From the NCBI GenBank assembly GCA_035048815.1, contig JAUCBN010000055.1, positions 689,501 to 753,500 on the forward strand: 64,000 bases of DNA, written 5' to 3'. The notes under the pieces were generated by a model that had not been told where the DNA came from, did no database searches, and saw only the letters and a program-made list of their open reading frames with translations. The stretch is from Abelmoschus esculentus (Eukaryota; Streptophyta; Magnoliopsida; Malvales; Malvaceae). Of the stretch, positions 42,856 through 55,243 are shown one piece after another. The position numbers and the translations under genes were made by a program. The stretch's first letter is position 1. Each line of letters starts with the position of its first letter.

Positions 42856-43215
42856 TGCACCCCTATCACGTAGGTTTAACATATAATTAATTTCAAGTCA
42901 TTTATCATTAGTTGACTAATAATTTTTTTATATAGGGGTCATTTTAACTCAAAATAAAATATTATGGATTAAATTTCTTTAAAAGATAAATACTATAATA
43001 ACTATTCAATCAAATATTAAAGATATTTTTAGATCGTCTAAAACATAAAATATCATAAAATTAATAATAAACTTGATCGAATTAATATTAGATCGAATTA
43101 ATATTTGAACCTGACAATTTGGATCAGATTAACTCATAATTTTGATTAGGCTTGGGAACATAGGACTATATACATACATGCACATCAATATATATGATAA
43201 TGAAATGAGAAATGG

Positions 43216-43863
43216 TTAATTCGCTGACAGGGGAAACCCGATTCCATGGCGTGTGGTCGGAAAAACAACAAACAACATGCTCCCGAAAACACCTATTCCG
43301 ACAGGTAATGCCGTGAGGATCTCTCGAGCCTCACTCGACGGCGCCGGATAAAAGCAATTCACCACATTCTGATCGAACAGTGCCACAGCCGCAAACACCA
43401 GGATCGACATGAAAGCATGCACGAAATCGATGAACCGCAACTTATACTTCGCCGCCGATTCAGGAGGTAGCGTGGCCGAACCATCGATCACCCACAAACC
43501 ATTAACCGTGGCCAACCCGTAACACACATTCCCATCCTTATCCCTGAAACTATCCGTGAAGTTCGACATCAAACACGACAGACCGCAGAGGAATATGAGG
43601 GCGGCCGTCATGTACCTCCCCACGTAGTCGCATTCGCCTTGGTTGGTGAATACCGGCGAGAGGAGCTGGAAAGCGAGGACGGTCCCGGTGGGTAAAAGAT
43701 TAGCCAAATGTGCCGTGCTCTGAAACGTTTGGCTTATTGCCTGCTGTATGAGCGTTTTCCTTTCGGTTTCTGGAGTTTCCGCCAGTGCCAAGTTTTGCAG
43801 AAGGGGTGCTTTTTGTTCGCCGAGTTCGTGAGTCGACTCGTCGTCTTGGAACTTAATCTCCAT
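43216..43863 (-). CDS. DMP (DUF679) membrane protein
   Basis: Intronless gene for a 215-residue membrane protein of the DUF679/DMP family. The N-terminal 45 residues are hydrophilic. Then four predicted helices follow: ANLLPTGTVLAFQLLSPVF (about 54-72), YMTAALIFLCGLSCLMSNF (about 83-101), FIDFVHAFMSILVFAAVALF (about 143-162) and LPVGIGVFGSMLFVVFP (about 184-200). The TAHLANLLPTGT block and the late FP(T)TRHGIGFP segment are typical. The family occurs only in plants and related lineages; members have been linked to senescence, endomembrane remodelling and, for the DMP8/9 branch, gamete fusion. I cannot assign this one to a branch. A TATA-like tract lies 65 bp upstream. It stands alone in about 9 kb of gene-poor DNA. 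Confidence 0.93.
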   Translation of the reverse strand: MEIKFQDDESTHELGEQKAPLLQNLALAETPETERKTLIQQAISQTFQSTAHLANLLPTGTVLAFQLLSPVFTNQGECDYVGRYMTAALIFLCGLSCLMSNFTDSFRDKDGNVCYGLATVNGLWVIDGSATLPPESAAKYKLRFIDFVHAFMSILVFAAVALFDQNVVNCFYPAPSSEAREILTALPVGIGVFGSMLFVVFPTTRHGIGFPLSAN

Positions 43864-43926
43864 AGCCGAAACCTTCTAAATTCTGTTTGACCTTCAGTAT
43901 TTTCAGAGGCTTCCGTTCAAGAGCTG

Positions 43927-43935
43927 TATATATAA
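43927..43935 (-). promoter_or_regulatory. Probable TATA box of the DMP gene
   Basis: A TTATATATA tract on the minus strand, about 65 bp upstream of the ATG. Confidence 0.5.
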
Positions 43936-45280
43936 TTTTTTTATTAAGTAGATAATTCAAATTAATATAATATAAATATTTTAATTATTCGATTAATTAA
44001 TTAATCTCGAATATATTAATAATTATTATAAGAGGTTTTAAACTTGAAGTAGACATGTTTTTGAGTAAGGGTGAAGGAGGGAAAAGAAATAGAAGGCGAC
44101 GCCTTGCAAGGAAAAGAAACCAAAATATAGAAAAACAAAAGGTTTAATTATGTTCCACTCCCTATACTCTTTAGAATTTTTAAATTTTAAAAATGTTTAA
44201 TTATGTCTTTGTTATTTGTTGGTGAGTAAAATTCATTTCAATTCAAAAAATTAAAATTATTTTAAACTTTGGATTAATTAAATTCAATTTAATTAAAAAA
44301 ATTCAAAATTTGAAATAATATTTATCAATTTAATTAATTATAATTTTTTCTTCGATTCAATCGAATATTGACGTAATAAAAACAAAACCTTACTAGACCA
44401 ATACCCAAAGACAGGATTTTCGTGTTCGGTACTAATGGACCGACTCTATAACGAACCAAGTTCTTTGGTTTCCAACGAGAATTGTGTTGCTTAGGGAAAT
44501 GTTAGCGTACGACACATTTTTTTTCCCAGACGCAATACATGTGAACAGCCTAATCTTCCAGAGGGAAATTTTTCTATTTATTAATAGTTTTTTATTGCTT
44601 GTTTTAAAGGGATTTTTTTTACTAGAGTATTTTTCAAGTTATTTATCAAATTGGTACTTAAAAATATATTTTTTGTTAACATATTTTTGGTGTCAATTTA
44701 CTAAATAATTAAAAATATGTACTATTTTAGTAAAAAAGGCTGATTTAGAGGATTTTTTTAAAATATTTGTTATGGTGTTTGTCCATTGTCTATGTTGCAA
44801 AATATGGAAACGAATATAGTGATCCCTTGCACGTTATACTTGAAGATCAATGTTATTGTAACTAATCCATAATATGATAATTAAAGGTGGTAAAACAATA
44901 CACTAAAAAATATACAATTGTAATGTTCGTAAAAATAATTGTAAATCTTATAGATTGTTTTTTTATTGTTTTTTCGGTTTTGAAGGTTTTGTCTTGATTA
45001 ATCCGAAAAATAATTGTAAAAATAATAGTTTTGGTGAGTGGGTCTCTTAACAGAGGTTTTTATGTACACAATACCCGAAATCTGAGACTTACTTAAGTGA
45101 AATCAAATTACTGACCATTTGAACCAACTCTTATCTGTTAAATCTTATATATAATTGATTAGGTAAGAGAATGGACTATTTGGGTCTAAATTCAAATTTT
45201 AATTTTCAATAAACCCTTAAATAATGTAAATTATTTATCATTACACTAATAATTCGTTGAAAATATTTTTTATTGTAATA
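43936..45280. other. AT-rich intergenic DNA
   Basis: Near 44220 a GGTGAGTAAAATTCATTTCA segment matches the left end of the 19676-20130 MITE, suggesting a truncated copy. No gene seen. Confidence 0.4.
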
Positions 45281-45287
45281 TTAATAA

Positions 45288-45553
45288 GAAAAATTCTACA
45301 ACGGGCGTTGAACACCGCTGAACACCATTAATGTTGAACATTGTTGAACACTATTAAATTAATTAATAAAAATTTAAAATCTCAAGGACTCAGTATGTAA
45401 TTAATAAAAGTGTGATAAACTCAACATATTATTAATAATTATATGATTAGTCCTTTAGATTTTTATTCTTTATAAATTAATTTAATAATGTTCAGCGGTG
45501 TTCAACATTAACGATGTTCAGCGGTGTTCGACGCCCGTTATAGACTCATCCTG
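45288..45553. mobile_element. 266-bp MITE with TTAATAA target duplication
   Basis: Inverted arms contain AACGGGCGTTGAACACCGCT on the left and AGCGGTGTTCGACGCCCGTT on the right. Within each arm a GTTGAACA(C/T) unit is repeated. TTAATAA flanks the element at 45281-45287 and 45554-45560. No coding frame. Confidence 0.75.
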
Positions 45554-45560
45554 TTAATAA

Positions 45561-46595
45561 ATCCAATTACTCAATATCAGGCTAGATTTTATGAAGTTAG
45601 GTTAGAATACATTTGATGGACCTAAAACCCTAAAAAAAATGTTTTTATGGTCTTATTATGAGTTTGATTCCTCTACTTTAAAAAATTGAGAAATTAATCT
45701 CTATATTTTAATTTGTCATAATTTAGTTCTCATGATTCACGAAATTTGAGAAATTAATCAGGTAACTAACACATTAACTTCAACAATTGAATCTTGTTGG
45801 TTTGTTCCATATAAACGATCAAACTATTAATTTTTACTTAATTTTTAATCATTAAAGTGACACATCAACACGAGTACCAATTTAAAAATTCATCACAAAT
45901 TCAGGCATCGAAACAAAACGTACATGTACCGATTTGAGAAAAATGTTAACTTCAAATACCTATATGTATAATAATCCCAACAAAATGGAACAGTGGAGTT
46001 TAAATTAGGTGCTTGTAGATTTTAAGCACTCGTTTTGATGTAGGGGTTAATTTGCAATTTTCCTAAATGTATTTGATAATTTAAGGATTAAAATTTTAAA
46101 TCTCAAACTTTTTTTTTAACTTTTTGTTAAGCCTCAAGCAAAAGCAACCAAATGGTGAAGTAACGAATTGCTTAAAAAGATTTGATTTAACATATTTTAG
46201 ATTAACTTAGAAGTTGGCATTGCCTTGTTGAGCTCTTTCGATCGATAAATAAACTAGAGTTAAAAATAGTGGCTCGATAGTGATTTTAATAAATATATCG
46301 AGTTAAGGTTCGATTATAATCTTTTTGGTATAAGATTTAAGAGTTTAAAAAGTTAAAAATCGTGAAATTTCTTTATTTGATGATCTTTTTTATACTATTC
46401 AGTCAATTGTTGTCATAAAATTTTTGTAACGTTGTGATTGAACTGATTATGAGACAACGTTCTAGATTTGTTTTGTTATTAATAGTTGTCATGTGTATTA
46501 ACAGGTAATCACTAAATATTATCTGTATAAGTGTACTCGCGAAATCAAACAAGTGATCATTTCTATTCATTCGCACGTATAAAAAGTTCACATGG
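45561..46595. other. AT-rich intergenic DNA
   Basis: No gene or bounded element recognised. Confidence 0.4.
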
Positions 46596-46604
46596 TCACT
46601 CACA

Positions 46605-46868
46605 AGAGAAATTATATCATGGGTAAGTTCCACCACATGTCTATAGGATTAACCACTAAAAATCACCCATATCATTATTTTTTTTATGTCATATATTTTT
46701 TAAAATGAATCATCACTTAAAAAAACTGTTTTTAAAATGAATTAACAGTAAATATGAGTGAAGATTCACTTTAAAAAATATATGACATGGAAAAAATGAT
46801 TACATGGATGATTTTTAGAGGTTGGTCTCATGGATGACGTGGTAAAACTTACCCATGATATAATTTCT
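46605..46868. mobile_element. Mutator-like MITE with 9-bp target duplication
   Basis: A 264-bp non-coding element with inverted ends AGAGAAATTATATCATGGGT and ACCCATGATATAATTTCT; complementarity runs over about 100 bp per arm. Direct repeats TCACTCACA (46596-46604) and TCACTCGCA (46869-46877) differ at one base. The 9-bp duplication and a terminus like GAGAAATT point to Mutator-like transposition. Confidence 0.75.
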
Positions 46869-46877
46869 TCACTCGCA

Positions 46878-49599
46878 TAGACGAAACTACATGGGGATGG
46901 GGATGGATAATCGCCCACCACCCTCGAAGAATTTTTTTTATTTTTGTCTTCTTATTTAAATTTTTAATAAATTATTTTTTTACGAATTTGTTTCTCTACT
47001 TTTAAATATTTATATTTTTCCCCTTTAACCTCAAATCCTAACTCTGTATCTGTTCACCCGTAACAACTGTGTTGTTCCCCCATTTACAACATGCAACTCA
47101 ACAATAGGAAGGCGTAGCCCATACTGCAATAGATACACTTGAAATCAGCTATTTCTTACAGAACATGAAACGATGGAATCCCATATTGTTTCTTACATAA
47201 CATTCATCTCGTTTAATTAGAAATAGTCATTTTTTTTATAAGAATAAGAACTCGTTAAAAAAAATATCTCGTACCAAAATCATATCAAGATAAAATTCTA
47301 ATAACGAAGAAGAAAAATGCTTAAAAAATTTTTCTAATAGAAAAAATTACGGACCGCAAAGAATTATACTACATGGATGAAAGATTTTATGTTAGGACGG
47401 ATTATTAAAAATATAAACTTAAATTATCGATAAAAATATAAAAAATTAAAATTTTCAAAAAATACAATTATTCCTTCAGCACCTAGTAGTTGTAGAATCT
47501 GATCCAAAATGGTTAGGTAATTGTCTTGTCCGGGCCATTGGACAATCATTCTAATGTTGAGTTTAAAGTTAAAACTCAGCTTATATTTTGTATATGATCC
47601 ATCATGTGAACATGATGATGTTCATGCATGTGTCACAGGTTTGGAATTTTTTTAGTAAAATCGTGCGGTTTTAGGTCTTAACTCGTTTAAGTCAGTCTCT
47701 AAGAATATTCCCGATTAATTAAGTAAAGAATCTCCATGGTATGTTCACATAGAATAAGTGGATTATTTTAATGAGCTTGACAAACCCAAAACTTTGGTGA
47801 GATAAGCTTGGATGGATTTGACTACAACAACCCCATCGTTGGGCTCATGGGCTGTGACACATAGATGAAATTCACATCACAATAACAATGCACCCTATTG
47901 GAGGATTCAAATCCAAAATTTCTTCTTTTTAAAATTATATCGATCTAATATAAAATTTTACGAAAATTTAATACGTGTAACCAAAATTTTAATCTAATTT
48001 TATTTTTTATAATATTAAGATTCGAATCTCTGACCTTTATAACTATCTAATACTTTCCAACTAGATCCCACCCACAACCCAATCCAAATGGTGTGAATGG
48101 AAAGACTGTAAAATTGAAGCATCTGAGGATACTTCATCAAAGTTTGTAAAAGAGATTGATTCTTGGTCCCACTCAAATCTTAGCTAATTCCAGTGTCTTT
48201 TTATAAAGTGGTGGTGGTGGGTTGTCATGGGCAGTTGTACCACTATGGCCTATGGGTGTAGTTTATTTGTCTAGTTTTTAATCCTAAGACAAGACTGTAT
48301 CATCATTGAGAAAAAGGTTGGGTTGTAATATAATATGTATTAATTAGTTAAACAGACAGATTAATTAAGAAGAATGAAGAAATGTGGTAGATAAAGTACC
48401 ATAAATGAAGGCTAAAACATATAGAGTAAGTAGGAAGAATGTAGATTTAGGGTAGATAATGTATCAGAAATGATGATAATAGCAGAGACAATGGATTGTT
48501 GGAAGCTCATTATTACATAGATCTTCTTGTGTAAGAGAGTAGGCATTTCATAATTGAATGGTCTTAACTATACTCAAAATTGAGTTTTAGTTTATCTGCT
48601 TTAATTTGACATAATTAGTTGGAAGATATTGGTGTCAATGGAATTTGATTGGGTGAGTTTTATATACTTTTTTATTATTCTTTTAATTTTTAGAATTTCG
48701 TCCCGATAATATTTTGAGGTCGAATATATTTAAGCGAAACTAAGTTGTTTATCTTTGAGTTATATCCCTTTTTAATCCACATAATTTTACTATTATTTAA
48801 AATTATAATTTTATTCGATTTCGAATATAATAAAAACTTCGCACATGAAAAATAAGACTATTTTTTTTTTTCAATTCGACCAAGATGAAAAAACAGTGCA
48901 GCTATAAATGGTATAAGCATTAAATAGAATCACGGATCTCATGTTACATGATTTATCCATCGCATTTATTATAAAAACGACAGCTCAAAACGACACAATA
49001 TAAAGGGCAGTAATAAAGATTCCAAAAACGCACTTTTCTTTCTGATATAAGATTAATTATTTTGTTTCTTTTTAAATGTGATATTTATAATTTTAATTTT
49101 TTATTAGACGATAATTATATTTATTTACTTTTTAAATATATTTATTAAAATAAGTTTAATGATTAATTTTTTATATTTTACTGATTTATATATAAGATAA
49201 ATACTAATAAAAATAAAGTTAGAATCAAGCATTTAGAAAACTAAAATATTAAATTTTAAAATATAATGATTTATTAAATATTTAAACTCAAAATAAAATT
49301 AACACAATATAATTTATTTAATCTTTAAATTTATAAAATATAATTATTTAATTTAAATAATTCAAAAAATATTTAGTGAACAGTGTTTCACATCCCTTGT
49401 CCATTTAAGCTTATTCAATTCTTTGAAGCTCATTGAAGATTCCTGGAAGGTAGCTGAGGGAAGATAACAAACTGTACAAACACCATTAATTCATTTTTAT
49501 TAATAATACTAAAATAATTATTAGATAATATATTTATATATTTTTTTAATATTTTAGTAATATATATTTTATATACAAAACGATTTAAATTAAAATCTT
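46878..49599. other. Gene-poor AT-rich intergenic DNA
   Basis: I found no open frame with coding character and no element with defined ends. A slightly less AT-rich segment at 47480-48260 contains no recognisable gene. Confidence 0.4.
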
Positions 49600-49950
49600 C
49601 AATTGAATCAAAAATAAGTTAATATAGTTGATGTATTATATTTTATATTTTAAATTTATTTAAATTTTTTATTTAATTTATGTTTTATATAAATTTATTA
49701 TAATTATTTATCATCTTATAATATATTTTTATTTTAATTATTTTATCTAACTCTCTCTATATAATTTTTATAGGAACATATATTTATTTATATTTTTATA
49801 TCGATATATATAAGAAAAAAAGGGATTAAAGTCGAACTTAAAACTCAATTTATTAATTACTAAAAGAATCGAGTTATTCAAATTTTTAATTAATATCTCA
49901 AACATTTTTTTAATTGAATTAAATTTAATCAAGTTTTACTCAACCTTAAT
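49600..49950 (-). mobile_element. Diverged hAT-like MITE remnant
   Basis: In reverse orientation it resembles the 19676-20130 element: GAGTTATTCAAATTTTTAAT, a long AT centre with TATATCGATA-like sequence, and AAGTTTTACTCAACCTTA at the right end. Boundaries are approximate. Confidence 0.5.
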
Positions 49951-50450
49951 ATTAATGTATCTTGAGTCAAATAATAATAAGATATATGTCTCTTAAATAA
50001 TATATCCAATTTAAATCTTACATAAAGAGTTTATACTTAAAATGACATTCGATCTGATCGGATTATAAACTTAATTTTATATCTATCGAACACCAAAATC
50101 TAAAAAAATAAATTTAACCCAAAGAGTAGATTAAAATTGGTATTTGAGTTTAATCATAATATTTACAAAATATATATTGACAAAAATATAAAGTATTTAT
50201 AAATGATTATTAATTTATTAATTACTTTTACGTTATATATTTTCATAGCAGACAACAATAGAAACCTCCACATCATAGCACTCCCCACTCTTTCTTCTCC
50301 ATAATCATCTCTCTCATGCTCAGTCATTGCTGCAATATTCATTCAGTTCATGGCTCTCTAATGGCAGAACTCCATCTTCTTCATTCAAATTCAAATATAT
50401 TCACACCAAAAATAACCCATTTTCCTTAAACCGCCATTACCGCGAGAAAA
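49951..50450. other. HSL1 upstream region
   Basis: AT-rich to about 50230, then a C/T-rich segment at 50260-50450 that is probably the HSL1 5' UTR. No clear TATA box. Confidence 0.4.
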
Positions 50451-53400
50451 ATGATTATCCTTTTCTTCTCCTTTATCCTCTTCACTTTCTCTCCACCTTC
50501 ACTTTCCCTCAACCAAGAAGGTCTCTACCTTCTGCAACTCAAATCATCCTTTTCCGACCCGGACTCGGCCCTTTCTTCATGGAACTCACGTGACACCACC
50601 CCATGCAACTGGCGCGGCGTTTCATGCAACGGCGACACCGGTTCAGTCACTTCCCTTGACCTTTCCAACGCTAACCTCGCCGGATCTTTCCCTTCCGTAC
50701 TTTGTCGGCTGCAGAACCTTTCTTATGTTAACTTCTACTTTAACAACATCAATTCCACCATACCCGATATCTCCACGTGTCAAAATCTCGTTCACCTTGA
50801 TCTCTCCCAGAATCTCATAACCGGTGAACTCCCCCACACTTTGGCTGACCTACCTAATTTGAAATACCTCGATTTAACCGGTAATAATATCTCCGGCGAA
50901 TTTCCGGCATCGTTTGGTCGGTTCCAGAAGCTCGAGGTTTTGTCTCTTGTGTACAATCTCCTTGGTGGGACAATACCGGCATTTTTTGGGAACATTAGTA
51001 CGCTGAAAATGCTGAATTTGTCGTACAACCCGTTTACTCCGGATCGGATCCCGCCGGAGCTTGGGAACTTGACGAACTTGGAGATTTTGTGGCTGACCGA
51101 GTGTAATTTAATCGGGGAGATTCCTGATTCCCTGGGGCGACTCAAGAAACTCTCTGATTTGGACTTGGCGCTTAACCATTTGGTGGGGAGTATACCCAGT
51201 TCACTCACTGAGTTGGTTAGTCTAGTTCAGATTGAGCTGTACAACAACTCGTTGACCGGCGAGTTACCTCGGGAGTTCTCGAATTTGACTAATCTGAGAC
51301 TCCTTGATGCGTCGATGAACCGGTTAACTGGAAAGATTCCAGACGAGTTGACTCGGCTGCCACTCGAAAGTCTCAACCTTTACTCCAACAAATTTGAAGG
51401 AACACTACCACCGAGTATTGCTGACTCACCTGCTCTGTACGAGCTCAGAATCTTTCAGAACCGACTCACCGGTGAGTTACCCCAAAATCTCGGCAAAAAC
51501 TCACCGCTCAGATGGTTCGACGTCTCCAGCAACCAATTCACCGGTCCAATCCCACCCAGTTTATGCGAAAAAGGGAAACTGGAAGAGATGCTAATGATAT
51601 ACAACTCGTTTTCGGGTCGAATACCTTCGAGTTTAGCGCAATGCCGAAGCCTCAACCGGATCCGACTCGGTCACAACAAATTATTCGGCGAAATACCAAC
51701 CGGATTTTGGGGCCTTCCCCATGTTTATTTGCTCGAGCTTGCTAATAACTCGTTCTCCGGGCACATAGGGAAATCAATTGCAAATGCTAAGAATTTGTCA
51801 CTTTTGATTATATCTAAGAACCAGTTTAATGGATCATTGCCTGAAGAAATTGGTTCAGTCGGTAACTTAGCTAAGCTTTCTGCTAGTTACAACAAGTTCA
51901 GTGGAGTTTTGCCTAAAAGTATAGTGAAACTTAATGGTCTAGGGATTCTTGATCTTCACGGGAATGTGCTCAACGGCGAACTGCCTAGTGGGATAGAATC
52001 ATTGAAGAAGCTAAACGAGTTGAATTTAGCCGATAACAAGTTCTCCGGGGAGCTTCCTGATGGAATAGGGAGTTTATCGGTGTTGAATTATCTCGATTTG
52101 TCTGATAACCGGTTAACGGGACGAATTCCGTTTGATCTGCAGGATTTGAAGCTTAATCAGCTGAACTTATCGAATAACTTGTTATCCGGTGAGGTACCGC
52201 CTTTGTTCGATAAAGATATGTACAAGAACAGCTTCTTGGGGAACCCTGAGTTGTGTGGGAATTTTAGTGTTCTATGTGCTAGGAGGGATGAAGATAAGCA
52301 TAAAGGCTATCTTTGGTTGCTTAGATCCATTTTTGTGCTAGCTGCTTTGGTGTTTGTTGTTGGTGTGGTTTGGTTTTACTTGAAGTACAAGAACTACAAG
52401 AAAGCTAAGGCTATCGATAAATCAAAGTGGACTTTGATGTCGTTCCACAAGCTCGGATTTAGTGAATATGAGATATTGAACTGTCTTGATGAGGATAATG
52501 TGATAGGAAAAGGTGCTTCCGGGAAAGTTTACAAGGTTGTGCTTAGTAACGGCGAGGCTGTTGCTGTTAAGAAGCTTTGGGGAGGTGTGAAAAAGGGTTG
52601 TGACAGTGTCGATCTCGAGAAAGGTCAGACTCAGGCTGAGTCTCCTGTTCAGGACGATGGGTTCCAAGCTGAGGTTGAGACATTGGGGAAGATTAGGCAC
52701 AAGAATATTGTTAAGTTATTGTGCTCTTGTACTACTCGTGATTGCAAGCTTTTGGTGTACGAGTACATGTCAAATGGTAGCTTGGGTGATTTGTTGCATA
52801 GCTGCAAAAGTAGTTTGCTCGATTGGACGACGAGATACAAGATTATCGTGGATGCAGCTGAGGGGCTTTCATATCTGCATCATGACTGCGTGCCTCCGAT
52901 CGTGCATAGAGATGTCAAGTCCAATAATATCTTATTGGATGGGGATTTTGGTGCTAGAGTGGCGGATTTCGGAGTTGCCAAGGTGGTCGATGCAGCTGGA
53001 AAGGTTGCTAAGTCCATGTCTGTCATTGCTGGATCTTGTGGCTACATTGCTCCAGGTTTGTTGATAATCTTCATTTTTGTACTTGCCGCTGTTAGTTTTA
53101 TGCTAAGATCTTAGAATGTTGTATTAATTACCGTACGTTAATCTTCACATAATCTAATCTGTATGTTAAAACTGTTGGTGCAGAGTATGCATACACTCTT
53201 CGGGTGAACGAGAAGAGTGACATATACAGTTTCGGAGTAGTGATACTCGAGTTGATCACCGGCAGACTCCCGATCGACCCGGAGTTTGGCGAGAAGGACC
53301 TCGTAAAGTGGGTCTGCACCACTCTGGATCAGAAGGGAGCAGACTATGTTCTCGATTCCAAACTCGATCCTTGCTTCAAAGAAGAAATATACAAGGTACT

Positions 53401-53575
53401 CAACATCGGCCTCCTTTGTACAAGTCCGCTCCCGATCAATCGCCCCTCAATGAGAAGGGTGGTCAAGATGCTGCAAGAAGCCGGAGCTGAGAACCAGCTG
53501 AAGGGCACTAAAAAGGATGGGAAATTGACTCCTTATTACTACGAAGACGCCTCGGATCAAGGAAGCGTAGCTTGA
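50451..53575 (+). CDS. HSL1: Leucine-rich repeat receptor kinase, HAESA-like 1
   Basis: Exons 50451-53055 and 53184-53575 give 998 residues. Signal peptide at 1-20, then the LRR N-terminal cap with CNWRGVSC, about twenty-one 24-residue LRRs of the LxGxIP type, a C-terminal cap ending near 605, one membrane helix (SIFVLAALVFVVGVVWFYL, about 625-643) and a Ser/Thr kinase. Kinase motifs: GKGASGKVYK glycine loop (about 686), AVKKLW lysine (about 705), HRDVKSNN catalytic loop (about 818), DFG (about 839) and APE, which is split by the 128-bp intron. All catalytic residues are present. Length and motif spellings fit HSL1, a relative of the abscission receptor HAESA. Arabidopsis HSL1 has been reported to sense CLE9/10 and CTNIP/SCREW-type peptides, affecting stomatal development and stress responses. 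Convergent with the MLO gene. Confidence 0.95.
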
Positions 53576-54112
53576 GAGACATTCCTCCCCATAACTTGTT
53601 GCAGAAGTAAGGCCACAAACTGCAACACAAACCCTATTAGTTTTTGCTCTCAAAGAGAGAAAATGGAGAGGCAGATTCATGTAGGAGTTAAATGCACACC
53701 GTAAAATCTCGGGTTCGGGTCTTGTGAACGAAGAAAACAACATTAGGAGGAGAGTTTGTATTCGATTAGTGGTCCAACCGAACTCGATTCCGAGCTTTGT
53801 CATGATTCAATGAGTAGTTCCTACCAGTTAGGTAAGGTTGGTTCACCAAGGACCATAAACCATTTACTCATCCATTCATCAATTTGGAAAGTGACAGAGG
53901 ACAAGACCCATTGTTTCAGACCATGGCCTTAAAAGAGTTTGTTGTTTCTGGTTTTCTCTTTAAATTCTTGCACGTTCTTCAAATTTACTACATCCATAAA
54001 ACATTTCCTAGATTTGACAGTTTACTGCAAACATTAAAACCAACTTTCTGCAATTCTAACTTCGGCTAGAAAGAGATCTGTTGAGAAAAACAGAAAATCC
54101 AAACATAATGGG
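53576..54112. other. HSL1 3' flank
   Basis: The first 200-300 bases are probably 3' UTR. No other gene is supported. Confidence 0.45.
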
Positions 54113-54514
54113 TAGAGATAGGCACATGTCGGGTCAGTTTCCGAAGAATCATATCCCGATTCGGGTTTAGGGTGAAAAAATTCGACCCGACCCGAATCAT
54201 TAAAAAAATTTAAATTTTAGGAATTTATTTTTTTAAAAAAATAGGAATCTAATTATAAAAAAAATAAAATTTTAATGACCTATTGTAGAAAAATAATTTT
54301 ATTAACCTAATTGTATAAAATATATATAAAGAAGGATTATTATTACAAATATTCTTAAAATATATACGAAAATATTACACTATTAGTCTTGAGTCGGGTC
54401 GGGTCAGATTTTTTTCACCTTAAACCCAAACCCGACCTAAACCCGAAATTTTACCAAAAAATTCGATTCAATCAAATCAAAATTTATCGGGTTCGGGTTC
54501 CGTACCCATCCCTA
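54113..54514 (-). mobile_element. hAT-like MITE, second copy of the 3882-4392 family
   Basis: A 402-bp element whose reverse complement aligns along its whole length with 3882-4392, including CTGACCC(G/A)AC near an arm and the TTATATATATTTTATA centre. Ends are TAGAGATAGG and CCCATCCCTA. Flanking 8-bp direct repeats are ATAATGGG (54105-54112) and ATAATTGG (54515-54522), one mismatch. Confidence 0.8.
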
Positions 54515-54522
54515 ATAATTGG

Positions 54523-54894
54523 CCACTACACATGATACACTAATACTGCAGTTGTTTAGACCAAATTTTGCTTTCAAACATGATTTAGATTAGCTCTGCA
54601 TGTTCTCTTGTCTACCAACAAACTGCTGGATATGGTAGAAATTTTGGGTCTTCTCTTTAACAACTTGGGGCATTGGATTGGACATTCATAATCAATGATT
54701 GAAGTGTCAAAATCAATGGAAAACCTTATGGTCCCCAACTCCCAACTATCACAAGTTTAAATCTCTTTTTTCAAGCCAATTCTCAAGTTTTATTTGCCAA
54801 TTTAGTACTAGCTTGTACTCGACAATAATGTTCAAAAATTTAAGAGATTTTAAAAAAAAAAAAATATTTGATTTGCAGTAGTTGTGATCTTTAA
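54523..54894. other. Intergenic DNA
   Basis: No gene or bounded element. Confidence 0.4.
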
Positions 54895-55050
54895 TTTTTT
54901 ATTCAACTACGATAATTATAATAATATTTGTTTCATAGTATACTCTCGACCTTTAAATATTGATCGCTCAATCACTGTGTTAGTATTATTGGTGCTCGAA
55001 CTCATGATCTCCAGAAACAACAATTGTTCCTTTAATAGATGAGACTAGAT
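54895..55050 (-). repeat. SINE-like repeat, copy D
   Basis: The minus strand has GAGTTCGAGCACC (B-box type; plus 54991-55003) and the conserved GTGATTGAGCGATCAATAT tail, as in copy A. Confidence 0.5.
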
Positions 55051-55243
55051 AGTTCATGCTAATCCAATCTTTAAATTTGTTCGACATGCTTATTTCTCAA
55101 AACTTATAAAAATATAAATAAAATGAATAAATAATACAAAATTATATCCGAAATATTTATATTTTACTCTATCTATAAATTCTAGCTCTGTCTTTATACG
55201 TAACGAATGCTAAAACGACTGTACAAGCCAGTAAGCTGAGAAC

